A stretch of DNA of 64,000 bases from Microbulbifer sp. YPW16 (GTDB lineage Bacteria; Pseudomonadota; Gammaproteobacteria; Pseudomonadales; Cellvibrionaceae). The notes beneath the pieces are model-generated. The model saw nothing but the letters and a program-made list of their open reading frames with translations. It did not search any database and was not told where the DNA came from. The DNA lies in contig NZ_CP089928.1 in assembly GCF_021290385.1 (NCBI RefSeq), positions 2,402,501 through 2,466,500 of the forward strand, written 5' to 3'. The position numbers and the translations under genes were made by a program. This document shows, in pieces, positions 28,786 to 37,232 of this stretch; the first letter of the stretch is position 1; every line of letters starts with the position of its first letter.

Positions 28786-29469
28786 ATGATATTCCCCGCC
28801 CGCCGGTTTGCCATGACCGGCCTGCTGCTCGTGCTGTCTGTACCCACTTGGGCCCAGGGCAACTTCCTGGGTTTCAAGGATGATGCGGTCAATCCGCGGG
28901 TGCGGGTCGCACCGGCCGAGATTGCGCTGGATATTCCCATGCCGGTCAGCGGCGCAGGCCTTGCCGAACTCTTGGAAAAAGCCAATGCCGGCCTCAGCCT
29001 GACCGCCATCAAGGACGAAGCACTGCGTACCTACCACACCCATGTACACAATGAACTGTCGCGCCAACTGACCGAACGATTCACTGACAGCGAGGTCCCG
29101 CTGGTGGAGCGGGCAGCACACCTCACGCTGAAAAACACCCTGGACGTAAAGGTCATCAAGCGTTTCAGCGACCTGCGCACCGGCAGTGAATACAAGCTTG
29201 AGCGTGGCAAGGTGGAACTGGAGGGCGTCTATCGCTACCAGTGGCTCACCTCTGAAGGGCGCGTCATCCGCGCGGGGGAAATCGACATCGCCGGCCTGCG
29301 CATCAGCGAGTCCTACAAAACGAAAACGCCGCTCGGTGGCGGCGGCAACGGCGAGGATACCACCGAGGAATCAATCAAGCGGGCGCTCGCCGAAATGGTG
29401 GATGAGATGCTCGATGAGAGCGAAGACGACTTCGAGGCGGAGCAACTGCGCACGCTGGCCTCACTCTGA
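28786..29469 (+). CDS. Secreted protein of unknown function, paralogue B
   Basis: A 227-residue protein, related to paralogue A. Signal peptide about residues 1-24 (LLLVLSVPTWAQ). Shared islands with A: PAEIALDIPMPV, NELSRQLTERF, the TLDVKVIK strand, GRVIRAGEIDIAGL, SYKTKTPLGGG and a helical acidic C-terminus ending in LRTLASL. The beta-rich core between two helical parts may be a small periplasmic or outer-membrane module, but no fold can be assigned by eye. The ATG at 28786 has GGAG at 9 bases; an ATG at 28768 in the same frame is the alternative. Confidence 0.7.
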   Translation: MIFPARRFAMTGLLLVLSVPTWAQGNFLGFKDDAVNPRVRVAPAEIALDIPMPVSGAGLAELLEKANAGLSLTAIKDEALRTYHTHVHNELSRQLTERFTDSEVPLVERAAHLTLKNTLDVKVIKRFSDLRTGSEYKLERGKVELEGVYRYQWLTSEGRVIRAGEIDIAGLRISESYKTKTPLGGGGNGEDTTEESIKRALAEMVDEMLDESEDDFEAEQLRTLASL

Positions 29470-29556
29470 ACCCCGGGCCAGCAACTTCTGTAAAGAGGGC
29501 GCGCCGGCAACAACTGGCTACCGGGCACCCCACTTCAGGCAAGATCCCGTATCCCG

Positions 29557-30861
29557 CTAGGTAGCCACGGCTTCCCGGTTGTTATCCGACACACTGTTGT
29601 AGTTACCATCGTAAAACACCTCCCGTGAGAGAGCGCCCTCGCTGTTGGCAACCACCGTGCTGACCACCGAATCACCGGTGATGTTAACCGCCGTGCGCAC
29701 CATATCCAGCAGCCGGTCAACACCCATCACAATGGCGATGCCCTCCAGCGGCAGGCCCACCTGCTGCAGTACCATGGCCAGCATGATCAGGCCCACGCCG
29801 GGCACGCCCGCTGTGCCGATTGAGGCCAGGGTCGCGGTCAGGATCACCGTGAGGTAACCGGCGAGACCGATATCCACGCCGTACATCTGGGCAATAAAGA
29901 CCGTGGCCACGCCCTGCATGATGGCAGTGCCGTCCATATTGATGGTGGCTCCCAGGGGTACGGTAAAGGCAGCCACCTTGTTATCCACACCCAGGCGCTT
30001 CTCAACCGTGGCCAGTGTGACGGGGATAGTGGCGGCCGAGGAGGCGGTACTGAAGGCAAAGGCCATCGCCGGGCGCATTTTCTTCAGCAGTTCCAGCGGG
30101 TTGAGCCCGGACAGCAGCTTGAGCACCAGGGAATAGACCCCCAGCCCGTGAAGCAGCAGCACACCCAGGACCACCAGGAAGTATTTGCCCAGGTCGAGCA
30201 TGAAGCCCCAACCCAGCTCGGCGAAGGTCTTGGCGAGCAGGGCGAAGACACCGTAGGGCGCAAACACCATCAGCACGCCCACCATGCGCAGGATCACGTC
30301 GTTGAGGTCGCGGAAGAACGCCGACACGCGCCGGCCGGGCTCGCCGCAGTGCGCGATCGCGTAGCCCATCAGCAGGGCAAACACGATGATCTGCAGCATG
30401 TTCCCCTCGGCCATGGCCTGCACCGGGTTGGTGGGGAAGATATTCACCAGTACCTCGGACAGGGGCGGGGACTCCCTGGCCTCGAATGTCGCGGAGGCAC
30501 TGGCCTCAACGCCGACACCGGGCTGCACCACCAGGGCCGCCAGCAGCGCCAGTGAAATGGCCACTGCGGTGGTGAGCAGGTACAGCAACAGGGTCTTGCC
30601 TGCCAGGGGGCCGATGCGGTGCCCCTCGGACAGGGCACAGGCACCACAGATCAGCGATACCAGCACCAGCGGCACCACCATCAGTTTGAGCGAGGCGATA
30701 AATACCCGGCCGATGATGTCGAACAGGCCACCGGCGAGGTATGTGTCGAGGAAGTGGGCCAGGCTGCTGCCCGGCATCAGGGTGTGGCCGACGGCATAGA
30801 TGACGACCCCGACCACGATGCCGGCCAGCATCCCCAGGAGTATTCTTGTAGTGAGACCCAT
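29557..30861 (-). CDS. Dicarboxylate/amino acid:cation symporter (GltP/DctA family)
   Basis: An inner-membrane secondary transporter of 434 residues. It carries the family features: about eight membrane helices, the Ser-rich hairpin AFSTASSAATIPVT near residue 270, and the NMDGTAI motif near residue 307 that forms the cation and substrate site. Whether the substrate is glutamate, aspartate or C4-dicarboxylate cannot be told. It is transcribed opposite to ubiC. Confidence 0.92.
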   Translation of the reverse strand: MGLTTRILLGMLAGIVVGVVIYAVGHTLMPGSSLAHFLDTYLAGGLFDIIGRVFIASLKLMVVPLVLVSLICGACALSEGHRIGPLAGKTLLLYLLTTAVAISLALLAALVVQPGVGVEASASATFEARESPPLSEVLVNIFPTNPVQAMAEGNMLQIIVFALLMGYAIAHCGEPGRRVSAFFRDLNDVILRMVGVLMVFAPYGVFALLAKTFAELGWGFMLDLGKYFLVVLGVLLLHGLGVYSLVLKLLSGLNPLELLKKMRPAMAFAFSTASSAATIPVTLATVEKRLGVDNKVAAFTVPLGATINMDGTAIMQGVATVFIAQMYGVDIGLAGYLTVILTATLASIGTAGVPGVGLIMLAMVLQQVGLPLEGIAIVMGVDRLLDMVRTAVNITGDSVVSTVVANSEGALSREVFYDGNYNSVSDNNREAVAT

Positions 30862-31089
30862 GTCTGTTGCAGTTCTCCACGATTGTTTGGCCCCGTGCCG
30901 CAGGCCCGCACGATACTTTCCGTGCAGGAACCGGTGCGCTGGTGCGGGTCGGGGGACCGGATAGGTTCCGCTTTGCGCAAACGGCCACTATATCGGCAGC
31001 CGCGGCCTTCGGCAAAAGTCGGGTGGCGGAATTGGTTACCGGGCCGCAGGCCGGGGTACAATAGCGCCTTTGGTTTTACTCCGGGGTTT

Positions 31090-31692
31090 GTGTTGTACCA
31101 GTCTCCTTACGCACCTGTGGGCCAGTGGTTCAGGCAGCCGCTGGAGTCCCTGCACTGCCGGCCGCCGGCTCCGCTGCTGGCGTGGCTGCTGCATCCCGGC
31201 TCATTGACGGCGGCGCTGCGGCAGCTGAGCGCCAACCGGTTCCGGGTACAGGTGCTGGACCAGCGCTGGGCGCAACCCAACCTCGAGGAGCGACGCGAAC
31301 TCGGACTGCGCAACCGGCAACTGGCGCTGGTGCGCGAAGTGCTGCTGTACGGCAACGACACCCCCTGGGTCTATGCCCGCAGCGTTTTGCCGGAACAGAC
31401 CCTGCGCGGGCCCGCGCGGCAATTGCGCCACCTGGACAGCCGCCCGCTGGGCGAGCTGTTGTTCAGTGAACCGGGCATCCGGCGAGACCCGATTGTGCTG
31501 AACCGCCAGCGGCGCAACCCGCAATGTGCCCTGCCGGAACTGGCGGGCGAGTCGGAACTGGCCTGGGGACGGCGCTCGACTTTCTGGCTGCATCGCCGGC
31601 CGCTGCTGGTGGCGGAGACATTCCTGCAGGCTTTTGATCCCGACTGCCCGCCCATGGCGGGACGGCAGCCGGGAAGGGGACAGAACACGTGA
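31090..31692 (+). CDS. ubiC: Chorismate--pyruvate lyase
   Basis: UbiC splits chorismate into 4-hydroxybenzoate and pyruvate, the first step of ubiquinone synthesis. About 200 residues; the family pattern is seen in [35 protein letters not shown] and the Arg/Glu pairs RSTFWL and LVAETFL. The start was set to a GTG ([13 protein letters not shown]); the next codon TTG is an alternative, and no ATG exists at this place. Its last bases overlap ubiA by 4 (GTGA). Confidence 0.88.
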   Translation: MLYQSPYAPVGQWFRQPLESLHCRPPAPLLAWLLHPGSLTAALRQLSANRFRVQVLDQRWAQPNLEERRELGLRNRQLALVREVLLYGNDTPWVYARSVLPEQTLRGPARQLRHLDSRPLGELLFSEPGIRRDPIVLNRQRRNPQCALPELAGESELAWGRRSTFWLHRRPLLVAETFLQAFDPDCPPMAGRQPGRGQNT

Positions 31693-32570
31693 TCAGTCAA
31701 CAACTCTCCCAGCGCTGGCCCGCAGCGCTCCCTTACTGGCAGCTGGCGCGACTGGACCGCCCGATCGGCTCACTGTTGCTGCTGTGGCCCACCTGGTGGG
31801 CACTGTGGCTGGCGGCCGGCGGCTGGCCCGGCCTGCACCTGTTTGCGGTATTCACCCTGGGCGTGATCCTGATGCGTGCCGCCGGCTGCGCAATCAATGA
31901 CTTCGCCGACCGGGGTATCGACGGCCATGTAAAGCGCACAGCGGGCCGCCCGCTGGCCACCGGTAAAATCACTCCGGCCTCCGCGGTGTGGCTGTTTGTC
32001 GGCCTGAGCCTGGTGGCCCTGCTGCTGGTGCTGACCACCAACAGGCTGACGATCCTGCTGTCACTGCCGGCGGTGGCCCTGGCATTCTGCTATCCCTTCG
32101 CCAAGCGCTATACCCACCTGCCGCAGGTGGTGCTGGGCGCGGCCTTCAGCATGGGCATTCCCATGTCATTCGCAGCGGTGCGGGGCGAGGTGCCAGCCGA
32201 GGCCTGGTTGCTGTATACCGCCAACCTGCTGTGGACAGTGGCCTACGACACCTTCTATGCCATGGTGGACCGGGATGACGACCTGAAGATCGGGGTCAAG
32301 TCCACCGCGGTACTGTTCGGCGAGCTGGACCGGCCCATGACCGCCGTCCTGCAGCTGCTGGTGGTAACGTCGCTGCTGCTGGTGGGCCCGCGCTTCGGGC
32401 TGGGAGCTGTCTATTATGCCGGCGTGCTGGTCGCCGCCGGGCTGTTCGCGTACCAGCAGTGGCTGGTGCGCGACCGGGAAAGAACACCCTGCTTTCAGGC
32501 CTTCCTGAACAACAACTGGGTAGGCGGTGTCGTTTTTGCGGGTATATTTTTCTCTTTCCTGTTCGGCTGA
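31689..32570 (+). CDS. ubiA: 4-hydroxybenzoate polyprenyltransferase
   Basis: An inner-membrane prenyltransferase of 293 residues that attaches the polyprenyl tail to 4-hydroxybenzoate. The two Mg-diphosphate Asp motifs are seen: [15 protein letters not shown] near residue 71 and [13 protein letters not shown] near residue 188. Around eight membrane helices follow the family pattern. The GTG start overlaps ubiC, and both enzymes act in sequence in the pathway. Confidence 0.95.
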   Translation: MISQQLSQRWPAALPYWQLARLDRPIGSLLLLWPTWWALWLAAGGWPGLHLFAVFTLGVILMRAAGCAINDFADRGIDGHVKRTAGRPLATGKITPASAVWLFVGLSLVALLLVLTTNRLTILLSLPAVALAFCYPFAKRYTHLPQVVLGAAFSMGIPMSFAAVRGEVPAEAWLLYTANLLWTVAYDTFYAMVDRDDDLKIGVKSTAVLFGELDRPMTAVLQLLVVTSLLLVGPRFGLGAVYYAGVLVAAGLFAYQQWLVRDRERTPCFQAFLNNNWVGGVVFAGIFFSFLFG

Positions 32571-32595
32571 ACAAACCTGTCACGGCCCAGGGTGA

Positions 32596-32613
32596 CTGTC
32601 ATATGGTTGTCAC
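32596..32613 (+). promoter_or_regulatory. Pho box before phoB
   Basis: CTGTCATATGGTTGTCAC fits the 7-4-7 Pho box pattern. A -10 candidate TTAAAT at 32624-32629 starts after exactly 10 bases. It supports autoregulation of phoB under phosphate shortage. Confidence 0.82.
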
Positions 32614-32660
32614 TAAAATGCCGTTAAATGACCCCACCGACAGTAGGGTGTGACAGTTAC

Positions 32661-33365
32661 ATGGACAGCAAAACGATTCTCATCGTCGACGATGAAGCTC
32701 CCGTGCGCGATATGCTACGGGTGGCACTGGAAATGGCGGATTACCGCTGTATCGAGGCTGAAAACGCGCAGGAAGCGCACGCACTGGTAATCGACGAGCG
32801 GCCGGACCTGATCCTGCTCGACTGGATGCTGCCCGATGTATCCGGGATCGAGCTGGCCCGGCGCCTGAAGCGGGACGAGCTCACCTCGACCCTGCCCATC
32901 ATCATGCTGACCGCCAAGGGCGAAGAGGACCACAAGATCAAGGGCCTCGAAACCGGCGCCGACGATTACATCACCAAGCCGTTTTCCCCGCGCGAACTGG
33001 TTGCCCGCCTGAAAGCGGTGCTCCGTCGTGCCGGCCCCTCCACCCCGGAGGAACCGCTCACCGCCGGCGACCTGGTGCTGGACCCCATCAGTCACCGGGT
33101 AAGCATCAAGGGCCAGGCAGTGGATATGGGCCCCACCGAGTTCCGCCTGCTGACATTTTTCCTCTCCCACCAGGAGCGCGCCTACACCCGTACCCAGTTG
33201 CTGGACCATGTCTGGGGCGGCAATGTCTACGTGGAAGAGCGCACCGTCGATGTTCATATCCGGCGCCTGCGCAAGGCCCTCGCCGTCGACGGTCACGACC
33301 GCTTTATCCAGACGGTGCGCGGCACCGGGTATCGCTTTTCTGTGCAAACCGCCGAGAAAGTGTAA
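32661..33365 (+). CDS. phoB: Phosphate regulon response regulator PhoB
   Basis: A 234-residue OmpR-type response regulator. The receiver domain has the acidic pair (VDDE), the phosphorylated Asp54 (LLDWMLPD) and the Lys of ITKPF; the C-terminal winged helix covers about 135-230 (LLDHVWGGNVYVEERTVD). The start is the ATG at MDSKTIL. It is followed by phoR and preceded by a Pho box, which fixes the identity. Confidence 0.96.
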   Translation: MDSKTILIVDDEAPVRDMLRVALEMADYRCIEAENAQEAHALVIDERPDLILLDWMLPDVSGIELARRLKRDELTSTLPIIMLTAKGEEDHKIKGLETGADDYITKPFSPRELVARLKAVLRRAGPSTPEEPLTAGDLVLDPISHRVSIKGQAVDMGPTEFRLLTFFLSHQERAYTRTQLLDHVWGGNVYVEERTVDVHIRRLRKALAVDGHDRFIQTVRGTGYRFSVQTAEKV

Positions 33366-33505
33366 GAATTCGCCCTGCGCGACCTGCGGCACGGCCCGTC
33401 GCTGGAAGCCGTACCACCAGACAACGAGCAACCTGACCCGAGCCGGACCAGAGGCGGCGGCCACTCGCCGTACGCCCATCCGCAGACCGGAGACAGCCCA
33501 CCACT

Positions 33506-34807
33506 ATGCTGGAACGGAGTATCGGCGAGTTTTCCCGCTTCGCGGTGATCGCCCTCGGCACGGCAATATTCGGCTTTGCCACCACTGAATGGCGCTGGGC
33601 GCTTGTGTTGGGCCTGGGGGTCTACCTCTTCTGGATCCTCGCCCAGCAGCACCGCTTCAATCGCTGGCTGGCCAACGGCCGTCGCGGCCCTGCCCCCACC
33701 GTATTCGGCATCTGGGGCGAGATCTCGGACGATTTCTACCGCCTGCAGCGCCGCCACCGGCGCGAAAAGCAGAAACTCCACGCCATGCTGCGCCGGGTGC
33801 AGGAGAGCACCAGTGCCCTGCGCGAGGGTATCGTGGCGCTGGAAGACGACGGCAACCTGGCCTGGTGGAACCCCGCCGCCGGTGAGCTGTTGAAGCTGCG
33901 CCCGGAAGACGCCGGCCAGCCACTGGTCAACTTTGTCCGCGACCCCGGCTTCGTGCGCTATATCCACAATAACGAACCCGGCGCCCGCGGCCCGCTGACC
34001 ATGCCCGCGCCGGGCAATGACGCCCGCATCCTGCAGCTGGAACTCACCCGCTACGGCCGCGACGAGGCGCTGGTGATCGTGCGGGACATCACCCGGCTGC
34101 ACAACCTGGAGCAGATGCGCCGGGACTTCGTCGCCAATGTTTCCCATGAATTGCGCACACCGCTGACCGTGATTGCCGGCTACCTGGAGACCCTCGAGGG
34201 CAGCGGGATGGCGCCACAACCCTGGCAGCGGCCCATGGCGCAGATGCGCGAGCAGACCGCTCGCATGACGGCGCTGGTCAATGACCTGTTGCTGCTGGCG
34301 CGACTGGAAACCTCGGAGCGGGAAAGCGGGCGGGAAAAGATTACTGTCAGCGAGCTGATGGAACGGGTTGCTCAGGAGGCGCGAAGTTTCAGTGGCGGCC
34401 GCCACGAAATCACGGTGGACTGCCAGCAGGATTCAATCATCACCGGCGATGCCACCGAGCTGCACAGCGCTTTTGCCAACCTGGTGCTGAATGCGGTCAA
34501 GTACAGCCCGGAGGGCGGGCCGATCCAGCTGCGCTGGTGGGTCGATGGCCGGGGCGGCCACTTCGCCGTGCGCGACAGTGGCATCGGTATCGATCCCATC
34601 CATATCCCGCGGTTGACCGAGCGCTTTTACCGGGTGGACGCCGGGCGCTCCCGGGAGAGCGGCGGCACCGGCCTGGGGCTGGCCATCGTCAAGCATGTAT
34701 TGCTGCGCCACGGGGCCGAGATGACCGTACACAGCAGTCCCGGGCGGGGCAGTACTTTCACCCTGCATTTCCCGGAACAGCGCCTGGCAACCAGCAGCGC
34801 CGCCTGA
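33506..34807 (+). CDS. phoR: Phosphate regulon sensor kinase PhoR
   Basis: A 433-residue membrane histidine kinase. Two hydrophobic segments lie in residues 10-50 (the short hairpin typical of PhoR, with no large periplasmic domain), then a PAS domain (about 95-190), the phospho-acceptor His214 in NVSHELRTPL, and the ATPase part with N-box (FANLVLNAVKYSP), DSGIGI and GTGLGLAI. PhoR reads phosphate status through the Pst transporter and PhoU, both encoded 4-10 kb downstream in this window. Confidence 0.95.
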   Translation: MLERSIGEFSRFAVIALGTAIFGFATTEWRWALVLGLGVYLFWILAQQHRFNRWLANGRRGPAPTVFGIWGEISDDFYRLQRRHRREKQKLHAMLRRVQESTSALREGIVALEDDGNLAWWNPAAGELLKLRPEDAGQPLVNFVRDPGFVRYIHNNEPGARGPLTMPAPGNDARILQLELTRYGRDEALVIVRDITRLHNLEQMRRDFVANVSHELRTPLTVIAGYLETLEGSGMAPQPWQRPMAQMREQTARMTALVNDLLLLARLETSERESGREKITVSELMERVAQEARSFSGGRHEITVDCQQDSIITGDATELHSAFANLVLNAVKYSPEGGPIQLRWWVDGRGGHFAVRDSGIGIDPIHIPRLTERFYRVDAGRSRESGGTGLGLAIVKHVLLRHGAEMTVHSSPGRGSTFTLHFPEQRLATSSAA

Positions 34808-34828
34808 TCCCGGGAACGGGCGGGGGCG

Positions 34829-35191
34829 TTACTGGTTCAGCTCCTCGAGCTCGACCTCTTTGCCATCCTTCGTATAGGTCACTTTCTCGCCTTCACCCAC
34901 GGCATTGCACTGGCGCCGCAGGGTCAGGTGGTAGAGCTGCATATCTCCGTCGCGGACCAGCAGGTGTTCGCGGCCCTCATCGTCTATTGGCAGGCCGTTA
35001 CTGCCCACCAGCGCATCGCGCAGGGCGCGCAGGGTGGTGGCATCCCGGTAGCGGGTCAGCTCGCTGGAGAGCCGCTTTTTCATCCGCTCACTCTCGTGCA
35101 GGGTGGCCGCGGTCTCGCGGTATTTCGCCAGGAAAAACACGGCGGCAATGGCAAACGCCATCACCACGGCAATCTCGAGCCACTGGGGCAT
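34829..35191 (-). CDS. Small membrane-anchored protein of unknown function
   Basis: A 120-residue protein with one N-terminal membrane helix (IAVVMAFAIAAVFFLA), a charged helical stretch (about 25-60) and a C-terminal beta-rich part ending in the Glu-rich VELEELNQ. No family was recognised. It is the last gene of a minus-strand cluster (DUF4265, yaaA, DUF938), 14 bases behind the DUF938 gene, and has a GAGGTGAG binding site, so it is very likely translated. Confidence 0.6.
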   Translation of the reverse strand: MPQWLEIAVVMAFAIAAVFFLAKYRETAATLHESERMKKRLSSELTRYRDATTLRALRDALVGSNGLPIDDEGREHLLVRDGDMQLYHLTLRRQCNAVGEGEKVTYTKDGKEVELEELNQ

Positions 35192-35205
35192 ATCAGCTCA
35201 CCTCG

Positions 35206-35850
35206 TTATTGATAACTGCTTGTTGTCGACTGCCTGTAACCAGCCGGCGCCGCGCGATTGCGCCAGGCTACCAGCTGGTTATTGGCCGGCAGGAAATTCA
35301 GCTCGCGGCGCTCCAGGCCCGCGGCCGCCGCCAGGCCATCCAGCCACTCCAGGTCGCGAATCCCGCTGGCCGGATCCCGCTGGTGCAGCCACTGGTCGAA
35401 GTCGGCATTGCCCGGCCCAATATAATCGCCGGCAATTTTCATGGGACCGTACACTAGCAGCTGGCCACCGGGGCGCAATACCCGCGGCAGCTGCCGGAAA
35501 AGCGCCGCCACCGAGGATTCTGCCATGATATGCAGGCTGTTGGCGGTAAACACCGCATCTACCTGCAACTCCGGCCAGGCCCGGTCCACATCCAGCTCCA
35601 GGGGTGGTGGCAGGTTGGGTGAGGGACAGTGAGCCAGCCAGGCCCGGATACCGGGCAGGTTATCGGCCCGGTCCGACGACTGCCAGCACAGGTGCGGCAG
35701 CCGCGGGGCAAAATAGACCGCGTGCTGGCCGGTGCCGCTGCCGATTTCCAGCACCGAGCGGCTGTCGGCCAGCAGGCGGCGCAATTCACCGAGAATGGGC
35801 GCGCGGTTGCGCCCGCAGGCCGGCGCGTCGGGCAGTCCGGTTTCGCTCAC
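35206..35850 (-). CDS. DUF938 class I SAM-dependent methyltransferase-like protein
   Basis: The 214-residue protein shows the SAM-binding motif VLEIGSGTGQHAVYFA near residue 30 and the acidic and post-motifs of the class I fold (ELDVDRAWPELQVDAVFTANSLHI). The pattern YGPMKIAGDYIGPGN is typical of DUF938. The substrate is unknown. It starts with a GTG that overlaps the yaaA stop by 4 bases (GTGA), which suggests translational coupling. Confidence 0.85.
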   Translation of the reverse strand: MSETGLPDAPACGRNRAPILGELRRLLADSRSVLEIGSGTGQHAVYFAPRLPHLCWQSSDRADNLPGIRAWLAHCPSPNLPPPLELDVDRAWPELQVDAVFTANSLHIMAESSVAALFRQLPRVLRPGGQLLVYGPMKIAGDYIGPGNADFDQWLHQRDPASGIRDLEWLDGLAAAAGLERRELNFLPANNQLVAWRNRAAPAGYRQSTTSSYQ

Positions 35851-36623
35851 AGGGCCTCGTCGCGGGTAAAGACCCAGTCGTTGCCGTTCGACAGTCCGGC
35901 GTTGTACGCGTAACCGGCCACATCGAAGTCTTTCAGCTCCGCCGCCTTCTTTACACGCTTGTCGATGGCCCAGCGGCTCATCATGCCGCGGGCCTTCTTG
36001 GCGAAGAAGCTGATCATCTTGTACTCGCCGTTTTTCAGGTCGCGGAAGTGCGGGGTAATGACCTCGGCTTCCAGTTGCTTTGGCTTCACCGCCTTGAAGT
36101 ACTCGTTGGAAGCCAGGTTGACCAGTTCCCGGCTCTTGAGTCCCTGCAATTGTTCGTTCAGCGCTGCGGTAATCTTGCCATCCCAGAACTCGTACAGGTT
36201 CTTGCCCCGGGAGTTGGCAAACCTGGTGCCCATCTCCAGCCGGTAGGGCTGCATCAGGTCCAGCGGGCGCAGCAGGCCATAGAGGCCCGAGAGCATGCGC
36301 AGGTGCTTCTGCGCGTAGTTGAAATCCCGCTTGCCCATCGTCTCTGCCTCGAGGCCGGTATAGACATCGCCCTTGAAGGCGAGCAGGGCGGGGCGGGCGT
36401 TCCTGTCGGTGAAAGGCCGCTTCCACTGCTGGAAGCGGTCATAGTTGAGCACGCCCAGCTTGTCCGAGATTTTCATCAGGCTGGAGATATCCTGCGGGCC
36501 CAGCGCGCGCAGCTCCTTGACCAGTGTGGCGGAATCCCTGAGGAACTCGGGCTGGGTGGTGTCCAGCTCCGGTATTTCACTGTCGTAATCCAGGGTCTTG
36601 GCTGGGGAGATAACGATTAACAT
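35847..36623 (-). CDS. yaaA: Peroxide stress protein YaaA
   Basis: YaaA lowers the level of free iron and protects DNA under peroxide stress; in E. coli it belongs to the OxyR regulon. The 258-residue protein begins MLIVISPAKTLDY, with the family segments LNYDRFQQW, GDVYTGL, LSGLYGLLRPLDLM, and the C-terminal ISFFAKKARGMMSRW. The start at MLIVIS has AAGGAAA upstream; an upstream ATG at 36677 is less likely. It lies in a putative operon with DUF4265 and DUF938. Confidence 0.95.
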   Translation of the reverse strand: MLIVISPAKTLDYDSEIPELDTTQPEFLRDSATLVKELRALGPQDISSLMKISDKLGVLNYDRFQQWKRPFTDRNARPALLAFKGDVYTGLEAETMGKRDFNYAQKHLRMLSGLYGLLRPLDLMQPYRLEMGTRFANSRGKNLYEFWDGKITAALNEQLQGLKSRELVNLASNEYFKAVKPKQLEAEVITPHFRDLKNGEYKMISFFAKKARGMMSRWAIDKRVKKAAELKDFDVAGYAYNAGLSNGNDWVFTRDEAL

Positions 36624-36686
36624 CGGTTTCCTTGGTTGGCTGGATTGTTGGTCGGTGCAAGTGGGCGGACGGTCCAAAAGCCGGGG

Positions 36687-37166
36687 TTACTCCGGCTTGA
36701 GAATTTCCGTCCACCAGTTGAGCGGTGTCTGGCCGTCCTGCGGGTCGTAGACGTTGCCATAGTTCCAGACACTGTTGGCACCGTCGCAGACGCTGTTGAG
36801 TATATGCTCGATATTGGCGAAGCCGCAGCTGACATGGATGCTGTAAACCAGCAGGCGCGGGGTCTCCATGTCCAGCTCGCCGCCGAGCTTTTCCAGCTGC
36901 GGGGTGAGCTGGTCGGACAGCTTCGCGCTGTCGCCGCGGCACAACACCCTGATCGCCAGGTTGCCCGAGCGCTTGACCAGCTCAAACTCCTGGGTGTCCT
37001 TCTTCACCTTGATGGTATCGCCGCTGGCGATCCCCTTGATAAACGCCGGGGAGCGCACCAGCTGGCAGCTGTCGTCCTCATTGACCCGCACCTGCAGCCG
37101 CTCCACCACCGGCTGGCCTTCGGGGTCCACGCCCGCGAACAGTTCAATAATCTGCAGTGCCGTCAT
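36687..37166 (-). CDS. DUF4265-like protein
   Basis: A 159-residue cytoplasmic protein with the features of DUF4265 proteins: an N-terminal beta barrel-like part (VNEDDSCQLVRSPAFIKGIASGD), then a ferredoxin-like part with GNLAIRVLC. The C-terminal segment has WNYGNVYDPQDGQTPLNWW. Function not known. The start at 37166 has AGAGG upstream. First gene of the minus-strand cluster that ends with the small membrane protein. Confidence 0.65.
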   Translation of the reverse strand: MTALQIIELFAGVDPEGQPVVERLQVRVNEDDSCQLVRSPAFIKGIASGDTIKVKKDTQEFELVKRSGNLAIRVLCRGDSAKLSDQLTPQLEKLGGELDMETPRLLVYSIHVSCGFANIEHILNSVCDGANSVWNYGNVYDPQDGQTPLNWWTEILKPE

Positions 37167-37232
37167 AACCTCTCTCCCGGGACTGTGTAAAATAGGTCGC
37201 AACTAATCCAGGCATTATACAGGGAGGAGACA

